56,237 nt of DNA, from NCBI GenBank assembly GCA_002435835.1, contig DIVM01000316.1, forward strand, positions 1 to 56,237. The letters run 5' to 3'. The stretch comes from Firmicutes bacterium UBA6132 (GTDB taxonomy: Bacteria; Bacillota_A; Clostridia; Tissierellales; Sedimentibacteraceae). Below the pieces are notes generated by a model. The model was not told the DNA's origin. It saw nothing but the letters and a program-made list of their open reading frames with translations, and did not search any database. Positions 36,905-45,460 of the stretch are shown one piece after another. The position numbers and the translations under genes are program-made. Position 1 is the stretch's first letter; every line of letters starts with the position of its first letter.

Positions 36905-37921
36905 GTGTTAACAATTAAAACATTAATACAAATTAAAGATCTACAAAAGGATTACATCAGTCAAAACAGTACTGTAACTGCATTATCTGACATTAACTTG
37001 GATATAAACTCAGGAGATATATTTGGAATTATAGGAATGAGCGGTGCTGGTAAAAGTACTTTAGTAAGATGTATTAATTTCTTAGAAAAACCAACAAAAG
37101 GTACTGTTATAATAGATGATAAAGACTTATCACTTTTAAATGATCAGGAATTAAGAAATGTAAGACAGGAAATCGGAATGATATTTCAACAATTCAACTT
37201 ACTTATGCAAAGAAATGTAGAAGATAATATTTCCTTTCCTTTAGAAATAGCAGGTAAAAGCAAAGCTGAAGGAAGAAAAAGAGCTAAGGAATTATTAGAA
37301 ATAGTAGGGCTTGGTGATAAAAGCAAATCATATCCATCTCAGCTAAGTGGTGGACAAAAACAGAGAGTAGCAATAGCAAGAGCTCTTTCAACTAATCCAA
37401 AAATACTTTTATGTGATGAAGCTACAAGTGCATTGGACCCTACAACAACAAGGTCAATTTTAGCTTTGTTAAAAGAAATAAATAAAAAGTTTGGAATTAC
37501 TATTATAATAATTACCCATGAAATGACTGTTGTAGAAGAAATCTGTGATCGTGTTGCAATTATAGACAATGGATATGTTGCTGAACATGGCAAAGTTGAA
37601 GATGTATTTTCAAATCCTAAAACAGATGCTGCAAAAAAACTTGTTTATTCTAACAAAGCAGCAGTAGCTGAAATGAAAGGTAAAAGATGTATTCGTATAG
37701 TATTTGACGGCAAATCATCATATGAACCAGTTATTGCCAACATGGTTTTAGAATGCAGAGCACAAGTAAACATATTGTTTGCTGATACTCAGGATATTAA
37801 CGGCAAAGCTATAGGGCATATGATACTTCAGTTACCTGAGGATAATATGGTTGCTGAAAAAATTATAAATTATTTAAGAGATAGAAAAATAGTTGTAGAG
37901 GAGTTGAAAAATTATGTTTAG
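36905..37921 (+). CDS. metN: Methionine ABC transporter ATP-binding protein
   Basis: MetN powers methionine import. The 338-residue protein has Walker A GMSGAGKSTL near residue 45, the Q-loop MIFQQFNLL near 90, the signature LSGGQKQRVAIARAL near 145, Walker B ILLCDEATSALDP, and the H-loop ITHEM. From about 265 comes the NIL domain (RIVFDGKSSYEPVIANMV) typical of MetN, which binds methionine for inhibition. The start is odd: no in-frame ATG exists. GTG at 36905 overlaps the AAGGCGG ribosome site, while ATT at 36914 has good spacing. It follows a SAM-I riboswitch and overlaps metI by 8 bases. Confidence 0.93.
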   Translation: MLTIKTLIQIKDLQKDYISQNSTVTALSDINLDINSGDIFGIIGMSGAGKSTLVRCINFLEKPTKGTVIIDDKDLSLLNDQELRNVRQEIGMIFQQFNLLMQRNVEDNISFPLEIAGKSKAEGRKRAKELLEIVGLGDKSKSYPSQLSGGQKQRVAIARALSTNPKILLCDEATSALDPTTTRSILALLKEINKKFGITIIIITHEMTVVEEICDRVAIIDNGYVAEHGKVEDVFSNPKTDAAKKLVYSNKAAVAEMKGKRCIRIVFDGKSSYEPVIANMVLECRAQVNILFADTQDINGKAIGHMILQLPEDNMVAEKIINYLRDRKIVVEELKNYV

Positions 37922-38579
37922 TGCTGAAACTATTAAAATGTTAATAGATGGAACTGCTGATACATTATATATGACATTCTTTTCAACAGTGTTCGCATAT
38001 TTGTTTGCATTTCCATTAGGTATAGCTCTTGTTATAACTAAGAAAGATGGCCTTAAACCAAAACCGGTTTTAAATAGGATATTAGATATAATAGTAAACG
38101 TAGGACGTTCCATACCATTTTTAATATTGCTCATTGCAGTTATACCATTGACAACATTAATTGCAGGGAAAAGTTACGGAACTACTGCTACAATAGTACC
38201 TTTGGTAATAGCAGCTACACCGTTTATTGCAAGACTTATTGAATCTTCTCTTGAAGAAGTTGATAAAGGCGTTATAGAAGCTGCACAAAGTATGGGGGCT
38301 TCAATTAAAACAATAATATTTAATGTTTTAATACCTGAAGCAAAAACATCATTAATTGTTGGTGGTACAATAGTTATTGGTACAATATTAAGTTATTCAG
38401 CTATGGCAGGTGTAGTAGGCGGCGGAGGTCTTGGCGATATAGCTATAAGATACGGATACTATAGATATCAAACGGACATAATGCTAATAACAGTTATATT
38501 GTTAGTAGTTCTTGTTCAAATATTGCAAGAAATAGGAATGAGAATCGCTAAAAAGACTGACAAAAGGGTTATAAAATAA
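37914..38579 (+). CDS. metI: Methionine ABC transporter permease
   Basis: MetI forms the membrane channel of the importer. The 221-residue protein has five predicted membrane helices. The EAA loop that contacts MetN is visible as VDKGVIEAAQSMGASIKTII near residue 115-134. The later helix region AMAGVVGGGGLGDIAIRYGY is a MetI signature. Length is standard. The ATG overlaps the end of metN, so translation is coupled. Confidence 0.95.
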   Translation: MFSAETIKMLIDGTADTLYMTFFSTVFAYLFAFPLGIALVITKKDGLKPKPVLNRILDIIVNVGRSIPFLILLIAVIPLTTLIAGKSYGTTATIVPLVIAATPFIARLIESSLEEVDKGVIEAAQSMGASIKTIIFNVLIPEAKTSLIVGGTIVIGTILSYSAMAGVVGGGGLGDIAIRYGYYRYQTDIMLITVILLVVLVQILQEIGMRIAKKTDKRVIK

Positions 38580-38655
38580 TTATTTAAGAAATATTTCTTA
38601 AAGATTAAATAAAAATAATTAAATAAAATAATTAAATAAAAATAGGAGAGATATT

Positions 38656-39510
38656 ATGAAATTAAAAAAAGTATTAGCAATTAGTTTAGCATTAGCATTA
38701 TCATTAGGATCCTTAGTTGGTTGCCAACAAAAAACAGAAGAACCTAAAACAGATAACACACAAAATGCAGCACCAGAAATTAAAAAAATAATAGTTGCAG
38801 CATCACCAACACCACATGCTGAAATATTAGAACAAGTAAAAGAAGAGTTAAAAGCAAAAGGATATGAATTAGAAATTACAGAATTTTCAGATTACGTACA
38901 ACCTAATTTAGTTTTAGACAGTGGAGATGTTGACGCAAACTTCTTCCAACACAAACCTTACTTAGATGATTTCAACAAAGAAAAAGGAACAAAAATAGTT
39001 TCAGTTGCTTCAATTCACTATGAGCCATTAGGAATTTATCCTGGAAAATCAAAAGATTTAGCTTCAATTCCTGACGGAGCAACAATTGCAGTTCCTAATG
39101 ATACAACAAATGAAGCAAGAGCATTATTATTATTAGAAACTAATGGATTAATTAAAATTAGAGAAGGCGCTGGCTTAGCAGCAACTAAAAATGATATAGT
39201 AGAAAATCCTAAAAACATAGAAATAGTTGAACTTGAAGCAGCTCAAGTTTCAAGAGTTGTAAAAGAAACAGATTTTGTTGTATTAAATGGAAACTATGCA
39301 CTTGATGCAGGATTTAATGTTGCAACAGATGCATTAGCAAAAGAAGAACAAACTTCAGATGCAGCTCAAACTTATGCTAATATTTTATGCGTAAAAGAAG
39401 GCGATGAAGAAAGAGAAGATATCAAAGCATTAATCGAAGCATTAAAAAGCGATAAAGTTAAACAATATATAGCTGAAAACTATAAAGGTGCAGTTGTAGC
39501 AATAGACTAA
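38656..39510 (+). CDS. metQ: Methionine-binding lipoprotein
   Basis: MetQ captures methionine outside the membrane and delivers it to MetI. The 284-residue protein has a lipoprotein signal with lipobox LVGC (Cys23) after a hydrophobic stretch, then a Thr/Asn/Gln-rich linker. The NlpA-family domain has VAASPTPHAEILEQVKEEL near residue 47, GDVDANFFQHKPYLDDFN near 93, and ATKNDIVENPKNIEIVELEA near 175. Length is typical. The ATG follows GGAGAG. It is the last gene of metNIQ and ends at the hairpin at 39529. Confidence 0.95.
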   Translation: MKLKKVLAISLALALSLGSLVGCQQKTEEPKTDNTQNAAPEIKKIIVAASPTPHAEILEQVKEELKAKGYELEITEFSDYVQPNLVLDSGDVDANFFQHKPYLDDFNKEKGTKIVSVASIHYEPLGIYPGKSKDLASIPDGATIAVPNDTTNEARALLLLETNGLIKIREGAGLAATKNDIVENPKNIEIVELEAAQVSRVVKETDFVVLNGNYALDAGFNVATDALAKEEQTSDAAQTYANILCVKEGDEEREDIKALIEALKSDKVKQYIAENYKGAVVAID

Positions 39511-39528
39511 TGAAATAAGAAATAAATT

Positions 39529-39568
39529 AAGGACGTACACTATTTTACAAAGTGTACGTCCTATTTTT
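39529..39568 (+). terminator. Terminator after metQ
   Basis: AGGACGTACACT and AGTGTACGTCCT form a perfect stem with an AT-rich loop and end in TTTTTT. The convergent GntR gene ends at its edge. Confidence 0.92.
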
Positions 39569-40215
39569 TACAAAGAATCAAACATAGCTGTATCTTTTGC
39601 CCAGTGAACATCCCTTATAAATTTTTCTAACTCATCTTTTCTTTTTTCTTTAAACAATCTTACAATTTCAAAATGTTCCTTGTTAGTGTCTTTAAGAACT
39701 TGCAATTCATATTCAGGATTTTCAAATTTATAATATTTTCTCAAAAATTGATTTTTTAGTTGATTTAACATGAAAATCATTGATTCATTATCGCATAAAT
39801 TTATGTAATTATCATGAAATTTTAATTGAAGTTCATAATATTTTGCGCTAAGCCCTTGAATTATAGCTAAATCCATTTCTTCAGCTAATCTCTGCATATT
39901 ATTAAGTTCTTCATCACTTATAATATCAACAGTAGAATAAGCAATCCTACCATCTAATATCCCTATTACTTCATATAATTCTTGAGCTTTTTTTATGTCT
40001 AAAAATTTAACTCGAAAACCTCTTCTTGGAGTATTTTCTAAAAATCCATCGGATGCTAATTGTATAAGTGCTTCCCTAATTGGAGTTCTGCTTACATTTA
40101 ATGCATCTGCTATTTGTTGTTCATTAATTTTATCATCAGGTTTCATTGAACCATCATTTATTTTTTCTGATATATAATTATAAACATAGTCTTTTAATGA
40201 CATGTAATTTATCAT
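39568..40215 (-). CDS. GntR/FCD-family transcriptional regulator
   Basis: The 215-residue protein has an N-terminal winged-helix domain (LKDYVYNYISEKINDG, then INEQQIADALNVSRTPIREA, recognition helix near residues 33-52). From about 75 it has an FCD all-alpha ligand domain with metal-site style residues (the LQLKFHDNYINLCDN helix near 130). Such proteins usually repress a nearby metabolic operon until a small acid binds. It is divergent from the DDAH-type operon; palindromes with core TTGTATACAA lie in the 223-base gap and are likely its operators. Two ATGs fit; the one at 40215 has the better spacing from AAGGGGG. Confidence 0.9.
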   Translation of the reverse strand: MINYMSLKDYVYNYISEKINDGSMKPDDKINEQQIADALNVSRTPIREALIQLASDGFLENTPRRGFRVKFLDIKKAQELYEVIGILDGRIAYSTVDIISDEELNNMQRLAEEMDLAIIQGLSAKYYELQLKFHDNYINLCDNESMIFMLNQLKNQFLRKYYKFENPEYELQVLKDTNKEHFEIVRLFKEKRKDELEKFIRDVHWAKDTAMFDSL

Positions 40216-40278
40216 TCGCATGCCCCCTTCTACTGAGTATTTTTATTTTAGCACAAAATTTTTTAAAAATCAATAAAT

Positions 40279-40288
40279 TTGTATACAA
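40279..40288. promoter_or_regulatory. Putative GntR operator, distal
   Basis: TTGTATACAA, a perfect 10-bp palindrome, repeats the core of the large palindrome at 40331. It lies upstream of the likely gntR promoter (TTGATT-18-TAAAAT on the minus strand) and could give autoregulation. Confidence 0.6.
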
Positions 40289-40309
40289 TATATTATTTTT
40301 AAAAAACTC

Positions 40310-40338
40310 TTGCATTTTTTTTGGTAATCGTGTATAAT
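40310..40338 (+). promoter_or_regulatory. Promoter of the DDAH-type operon
   Basis: TTGCAT (40310-40315), 17 bases and TATAAT (40333-40338). The -10 box lies in the left arm of the 36-bp palindrome. Confidence 0.8.
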
Positions 40339-40366
40339 ATATATTGTATACAATATATATTATACA
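40331..40366. promoter_or_regulatory. Perfect 36-bp palindromic operator
   Basis: The 36 bases read identically on both strands and are centred on TTGTATACAA (40344-40353). The palindrome covers the -10 box and start point of the operon promoter, so a bound repressor would block transcription. The core matches the TTGTATACAA seen at 40279. The adjacent divergent GntR/FCD gene is the natural candidate binder. Confidence 0.8.
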
Positions 40367-40444
40367 TAAAAATAAATTTAATGAATAATATTTATTAGAG
40401 TTAAAATTTTAAAAAATAATATAGCCAATTTAAGGGAGGAAATT

Positions 40445-41215
40445 ATGTTTAAGAATGCAATTGTAAGAAGACCAAGTAGATCATTAGTGGATGGTATCAC
40501 ATCTGCTCCGGAGTTAGGTAAACCAGATTATGAATTAGCTTTAAAACAACATGATGATTATATTAATGCTCTTGAAGCTTGTGGAGTTAAAGTAACTGTA
40601 TTAGAAGCATTAGAAGAATTTCCAGATTCATGTTTTGTTGAAGATACAGCAGTTCTTACGCCAAAATGTGCTATAATTTCAAATCCAGGTGCCCCTTCGA
40701 GACAGGGAGAATCACCTTTGATGGTTGAAAATATTAAAAAGTTTTATAATGATGATCAAATAGAATATATTACATCACCTGGAACTATGGAAGGTGGAGA
40801 TGTAATGATGGTAGGAAATCATTTTTACATAGGTTTATCCGCACGTACAAACGAAGAAGGATGCAGACAGTTTAAAGAAGCATTAGCTAAATATGGACAT
40901 ACTTGCTCTGTTGTTTCATTAGAGAAAGTTTTACACTTAAAAACTGGTGTGAATTATGTAGAAAACAATAATATGCTCGTGTCTGGAGAATTTATAGAAA
41001 AAGAAGATTTTAAAACAAATAATAAAGTTATTGTTCCAGAAAGTGAAGCATATGGAGCTAACTGTATTTGGGTTAATGATAATGTAATTGTAGCAGAAGG
41101 ATATCCTACAGTTGAGAAATGCATAAGAGATTTAGGATATAAAGTTATAATAGTTGATACTTCTGAATTTAGAAAGTTAGATGGCGGTTTAAGTTGTTTG
41201 TCATTAAGATTTTAA
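40445..41215 (+). CDS. DDAH-type guanidino-group hydrolase
   Basis: The 256-residue protein belongs to the dimethylarginine dimethylaminohydrolase branch of the arginine deiminase/amidinotransferase superfamily. It has the substrate-contact motif SCFVEDTAV near residue 62-70, MEGGD near 115, the catalytic His in LHLKTG (His164), and the nucleophile in GGLSCLSLRF (Cys251). The fit to bacterial DDAH, which turns methylarginines into citrulline and methylamines, is good, and length is right. The exact substrate (methylarginine, arginine analogue or citrulline-like) is not proven. It is the first gene of the operon, and the ATG at 40445 follows GGGAGG. Confidence 0.85.
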   Translation: MFKNAIVRRPSRSLVDGITSAPELGKPDYELALKQHDDYINALEACGVKVTVLEALEEFPDSCFVEDTAVLTPKCAIISNPGAPSRQGESPLMVENIKKFYNDDQIEYITSPGTMEGGDVMMVGNHFYIGLSARTNEEGCRQFKEALAKYGHTCSVVSLEKVLHLKTGVNYVENNNMLVSGEFIEKEDFKTNNKVIVPESEAYGANCIWVNDNVIVAEGYPTVEKCIRDLGYKVIIVDTSEFRKLDGGLSCLSLRF

Positions 41216-41248
41216 ATTATAGTTTGAATATATTAGGAGGATTATAAA

Positions 41249-42124
41249 ATGGAATATGGATGTCAATCAATGGTTGGTAAAGTTAAATCGATTTTAATTA
41301 AAAGGCCATCAGAAGCTTTTATAAATCAAGAACATTTAAATAAAAATTATGAACAATTTGCTTATTTTGGATGCCCGGATTATGAAAAAGCTTTATTAGA
41401 GTATGAAAAATTTGAAAAAATTATTAAAGATAATGTTGAAAATGTTTATTATCTTCCAAAAGATGATAAAGTGGGACTTGATTCAATTTATACCCATGAT
41501 CCTTTGAAAGTTACATCAAAAGGTGCTATTTATTTTCCAATGGGAAAAGAACTTAGAGGAAAAGAATTCTTAGCTACTGAAGAATATTTAAAAAGCATAG
41601 GTATACCTACTTTAGGATACATAGAAAAGCCTGGCAAAATGGAAGGCGGAGATATTGTTTGGTTGGATGAAAAAACAGTTGCTGTTGGAAGAGGTTACAG
41701 AACTAATGATGAAGGTATAAGACAGTTCAAAGAACTTGTCAAAGATATAGTTGAAGAAGTAATTGTCGTTCCGATGCCACATGGAGAAGGTTGTGATGCA
41801 TGTCTTCATTTAATGAGCATAATCAGTATGGTTGATAATGATTTAGCAGTTGTATATTCAAAATATATGCCTGTATTTTTCAGAGAATTGTTGCTACAAA
41901 GAGGAATGAAGCTTATTGAAGTTAATGATAAGGAATACGATTATTTAGGTTCAAATGTTTTAGCATTAGCACCAAGAGTTTGTGTAGTTTTAGATGGTAA
42001 TCCTGAGATAGTTAAAAACTTAAAAGAAGAAGGATGTAAAGTTTATACTTATGAAGGTCATGAGATGTCATTTAAAGGAACGGGTGGACCAACTTGTTTA
42101 ACATGCCCTATAACAAGAATATAG
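41249..42124 (+). CDS. Second arginine-deiminase-superfamily hydrolase
   Basis: The 291-residue protein is a diverged relative of the first enzyme. It keeps the family marks: an acidic/His site in YTHDPLKVT (residues 81-89), MEGGD (131-135), the catalytic His in CDACLHLMS (His187), and the nucleophile in GTGGPTCLTCPI (Cys283). It is far shorter than classical arginine deiminase (about 400 residues). Its ending resembles amidinotransferase-type or citrulline-hydrolase enzymes, so citrulline or another ureido/guanidino amino acid is a candidate substrate. It lies 33 bases after the DDAH-type gene, with AGGAGG before the ATG, and 15 bases before the peptidase. Confidence 0.8.
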   Translation: MEYGCQSMVGKVKSILIKRPSEAFINQEHLNKNYEQFAYFGCPDYEKALLEYEKFEKIIKDNVENVYYLPKDDKVGLDSIYTHDPLKVTSKGAIYFPMGKELRGKEFLATEEYLKSIGIPTLGYIEKPGKMEGGDIVWLDEKTVAVGRGYRTNDEGIRQFKELVKDIVEEVIVVPMPHGEGCDACLHLMSIISMVDNDLAVVYSKYMPVFFRELLLQRGMKLIEVNDKEYDYLGSNVLALAPRVCVVLDGNPEIVKNLKEEGCKVYTYEGHEMSFKGTGGPTCLTCPITRI

Positions 42125-42139
42125 AGGGAGAAGAATATT

Positions 42140-43807
42140 ATGGATGACAAAATTTTAAATGGAATTGAAGATGATATAAAGTATATACTTCTATCTTATA
42201 TAAAAGCTGAAAGTTATACAAGTACAGAAAAGGAAATAGAAGCTGAAAAATTTTTTTTGAATTATTTTTCAGCTCTACCATATTTTAAAAATACCCCTAA
42301 TTCTTATGGGACTTATAAAATTGAAAATGACTCTTTGAATCGCTCCGTTTGCTATGCGTTTTTAAAAGGTAAAGGCGATGATACTATTGTTTTTATTCAT
42401 CATAACGATGTTGTAAGTGTTGAAGATTTTAAATTATTAAAAAATTATGCATTTTCACCTGAAGAATTAAAAAATGAATTAATGAAAATTAAAGATACAT
42501 TAAAAGAAGATGTTCAAAAAGATTTAAATGATGATTCATTTTTATTTGGTCGTGGAGTATGTGATATGAAGGGCGGAGGGGCAATTCAAATTGCTTTAAC
42601 AAAACGCTACAGTGAACTAAGCAATTTTAAAGGAAATATAGTTTTAATTGCAGTACCTGATGAAGAAAATTTATCTGCAGGTATGAGAGCAGGAGTTAAA
42701 TTTTTAAATGAATTAAAAGAGCGCTATAATTTAAATTATAAAATAATGATAAATTCAGAACCTCATCAAAGAAAAGATTTCACTCAAGGTATTTTTTCTG
42801 AAGGTTCTGTTGGAAAAGTAATGCCATTTGTGTATGTGCGTGGATTTTTAGCCCATGCAGGAAAAGTTTTTGAAGGATTAAATCCTCTCAATGTTATGAG
42901 CAGCATTGTAAGAAAAACAGAAATAAACATGGAATTAAGTGATATAGTTGGTAATGAAGCAGCACCTCCACCAACTTGGCTATATTTAAAGGATAATAAA
43001 GATCAATATGATGTTTCAATGCCTTTAAGCATTAAAGGATGCTTTAGTATTTTAACATTAAAGCAAACTCCACAAAGTATAATGAAAAAAGTAAAAAATA
43101 TATGTGTAGATGCTTTTGATGAAGTTATATGCGACATGAATAAAAATTACAGAAGATTTTTAGAAGCTACAAATATGCCAACAAAACAACTTCCTTGGGA
43201 AACAAAAGTTGTTAATTTTTCAGAACTTTATATGGAAGCTAAAAATGATTATAAAGATGAGTTTGAATTGAAGTATAATGAAAAAATAAATGAATTACAA
43301 GTTAAAATGAACAATAATGAATTAACTATTATAGCATGTAATTTTGAGCTTATTGAATTTATTTATGGTTATATTAATGATTTATCCCCAAGAATAGTAT
43401 ATGGGTTAATTCCTCCGTATTATCCTAATGTTGCAAATTTGTTTTTTGATAATTTGGATGAATCCATTAAAAGTATTAGTTGTGAATTAAATAAATTTAC
43501 AGAAGACAATTTTAATCAAACATATACTAATGAATATTTTTATACGGGAATATCGGATTTAAGCTATACAAGCATTCAACATAGTGATGAAGTTTTAAGA
43601 TCTCTAAGAGAATCAATGCCTCTTTTAGGTAAATTGTATGATATACCAGTGGATGAAATTGAAAAAATTTCGATGCCTTGCATAAATATAGGACCATGGG
43701 GTAAAGATTTTCACAAAATGACAGAAAGAGTAAATAAAGAAGATTTATTTGTTAGGACACCAAGAATTATAGATCACGCAGTATCTTTAATACTTAAATA
43801 TAATTAA
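42140..43807 (+). CDS. RocB-like M20-family metallopeptidase
   Basis: The 555-residue protein is a large M20 zinc peptidase related to RocB, the arginine-utilisation protein of bacilli. Metal-site motifs are FIHHNDVVSVEDF near residue 90, LFGRGVCDMKGGGA near 135, PDEENLSAGMRAG near 174, and a late His in GPWGKDFHKM. M20 enzymes cleave peptide bonds or deacylate and deaminate small amino-acid derivatives, but RocB itself has no proven reaction. Its presence beside two guanidino-hydrolase-type genes suggests it acts on an arginine or ornithine derivative. The ATG at 42140 follows GGGAG. Confidence 0.85.
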   Translation: MDDKILNGIEDDIKYILLSYIKAESYTSTEKEIEAEKFFLNYFSALPYFKNTPNSYGTYKIENDSLNRSVCYAFLKGKGDDTIVFIHHNDVVSVEDFKLLKNYAFSPEELKNELMKIKDTLKEDVQKDLNDDSFLFGRGVCDMKGGGAIQIALTKRYSELSNFKGNIVLIAVPDEENLSAGMRAGVKFLNELKERYNLNYKIMINSEPHQRKDFTQGIFSEGSVGKVMPFVYVRGFLAHAGKVFEGLNPLNVMSSIVRKTEINMELSDIVGNEAAPPPTWLYLKDNKDQYDVSMPLSIKGCFSILTLKQTPQSIMKKVKNICVDAFDEVICDMNKNYRRFLEATNMPTKQLPWETKVVNFSELYMEAKNDYKDEFELKYNEKINELQVKMNNNELTIIACNFELIEFIYGYINDLSPRIVYGLIPPYYPNVANLFFDNLDESIKSISCELNKFTEDNFNQTYTNEYFYTGISDLSYTSIQHSDEVLRSLRESMPLLGKLYDIPVDEIEKISMPCINIGPWGKDFHKMTERVNKEDLFVRTPRIIDHAVSLILKYN

Positions 43808-43939
43808 TAGAGTATGCGAGCTTTATATTTTAAAAAGAACTCTATGAATTTATATTTATGTTTTTTATAATAAATTTTAAAAAACTACAAAGGAGGTATT
43901 TTTTAATAATTTTAAAAAAAATATAAAGGAGAGTTGTCT

Positions 43940-45412
43940 ATGTCATTTGAAGATATTTTATCGGTTATTGTTTATGATTATTTGTGGGGTATGCCTTTAG
44001 TTGCAATAATTCTTGTAGTAGGTATTTACATTACAATTAAAACGGGATTTTTTCAGGTTACAGGTTTTAAATTAGCTATGAAACATGCTTATAAAAGCAT
44101 TATGGGTAAAGATAAATCTGAAAAAAAGGATGTTGGAGTTGTTTCACCACTTGAGGCAATGAGTGTTGCATTAGGAACAACAATTGGTGTAGGAAACATA
44201 GGTGGTGTTGCTACTGCTATTGCAGTAGGTGGACCAGGTGCAATTTTTTGGATGTGGGTTGCAGCGCTATGTGGATTGATAGTTAAAATGTGTGAAATTT
44301 CACTGGCAGTATATTATCGTACAAAAGATGCTAATAATGAAGCATATGGTGGCCCTAACTATTATATGAAAAAAGGAATTGGCAAAGAACGAAAAATGCC
44401 AGTTGTTGCTAAAGTGTTAAGTTTTATATTTGCATTTGGCTTTTTAACAGGCTATTTTATAAATATCCAAACATACACTGTATCAGAAGCAGTTGCAAAT
44501 ACGTTTAATATGAGCATGGTTGGTGTTGCGGTATTTTATACAATTTTATTATATTTAATGATAAGTGGTGGAGTATCATCTTTAGGAAAAATAGCATCAA
44601 AATTGGTTCCTTTTATGTGTATTTTTTATTTGTTGGGTGGAGTAATTATTATATTAAAAAATATTACACAATTACCTGGAGTATTTGGTTTAATATTTGG
44701 TAGTGCATTTACAGGAACTGCAGCTGCAGGAGGTTTTTTAGGAGCTACATTTACTCAAGCAATTAAACTTGGTATGTCAAGATCAGTTTTCAGTAATGAA
44801 GCTGGGTGGGGTTCAGCTCCTATGATACATGCATCTGCAAAAGTTGATCACCCAATTAAACAAGGTCTGTTGGGAATTTTTGAAGTATTTATAGACACAT
44901 TTGTTGTTTGTTCTATAACGGCTTTAGTTGTAATAATAACAGGACAATGGTCAAGTGGATTGGACGGAGCCACACTTACATTAAGTGCATTTGAAGCTGG
45001 ACTTGGAAGACCGGGTAGAGTTATATTGGCAGTAGGAGTATTTTTATTTGGAATTACTACATCAAGCGGAGTATATGCTCAGATAGAAGTAGTTGTACGT
45101 TATTTAATAGGAGAAACCCCAAAGAAAAAAGCAATATTAGCATTTTATAAATGGACATATCCTATACCAAGTTTGTTAATGGTTATAATTGCTGTGTACT
45201 ATGGATTTCCTGGAACAACGCTGTGGATTTTCTCTGACTCATCAACTGCACTTCCTATTTTTGCAAATATAATAGCTTTGTTTATTCTTTTACCAAAGTT
45301 TACAGATTTGCTTAAGGATTATAAAGCAAGGCACCTTGGAGTTGGAAAAGTTGATCCTAAATTTAAAGTTTTCTATGAGGATGAAAAGACAGTAAATGCA
45401 GAGGAAAAATAA
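43940..45412 (+). CDS. AGCS-family sodium/amino-acid symporter
   Basis: The 490-residue membrane protein has about eleven helices. It has the AGCS signatures VSPLEAMSVALGTTIGVGNIGGVATAIAVGGPGA (residues about 70-103, here given across its two halves) and FSNEAGWGSAPMIHASAK near 290. The family imports alanine, glycine or related amino acids with sodium. Its place at the end of the DDAH/RocB cluster suggests it brings in the pathway substrate or a product such as ornithine or alanine. A TTG six bases upstream touches the AAAGGAG site, so I use the ATG at 43940. It lies 132 bases after the peptidase and ends at a strong hairpin. Confidence 0.92.
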   Translation: MSFEDILSVIVYDYLWGMPLVAIILVVGIYITIKTGFFQVTGFKLAMKHAYKSIMGKDKSEKKDVGVVSPLEAMSVALGTTIGVGNIGGVATAIAVGGPGAIFWMWVAALCGLIVKMCEISLAVYYRTKDANNEAYGGPNYYMKKGIGKERKMPVVAKVLSFIFAFGFLTGYFINIQTYTVSEAVANTFNMSMVGVAVFYTILLYLMISGGVSSLGKIASKLVPFMCIFYLLGGVIIILKNITQLPGVFGLIFGSAFTGTAAAGGFLGATFTQAIKLGMSRSVFSNEAGWGSAPMIHASAKVDHPIKQGLLGIFEVFIDTFVVCSITALVVIITGQWSSGLDGATLTLSAFEAGLGRPGRVILAVGVFLFGITTSSGVYAQIEVVVRYLIGETPKKKAILAFYKWTYPIPSLLMVIIAVYYGFPGTTLWIFSDSSTALPIFANIIALFILLPKFTDLLKDYKARHLGVGKVDPKFKVFYEDEKTVNAEEK

Positions 45413-45421
45413 AAAATAAAT

Positions 45422-45460
45422 AAAAGACTTAATTTCTATTTGTGAAATTAAGTCTTTTTG
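45422..45460. terminator. Bidirectional terminator after the symporter
   Basis: AAAAGACTTAATTTC and GAAATTAAGTCTTTTT form a perfect stem. It also ends the convergent dehydrogenase operon at 45461. Confidence 0.92.

Noticed and set aside
41249..42124. Calling the second hydrolase a classical arginine deiminase (arcA)
   Set aside because: It is about 120 residues too short, and no ornithine carbamoyltransferase or carbamate kinase gene is nearby.
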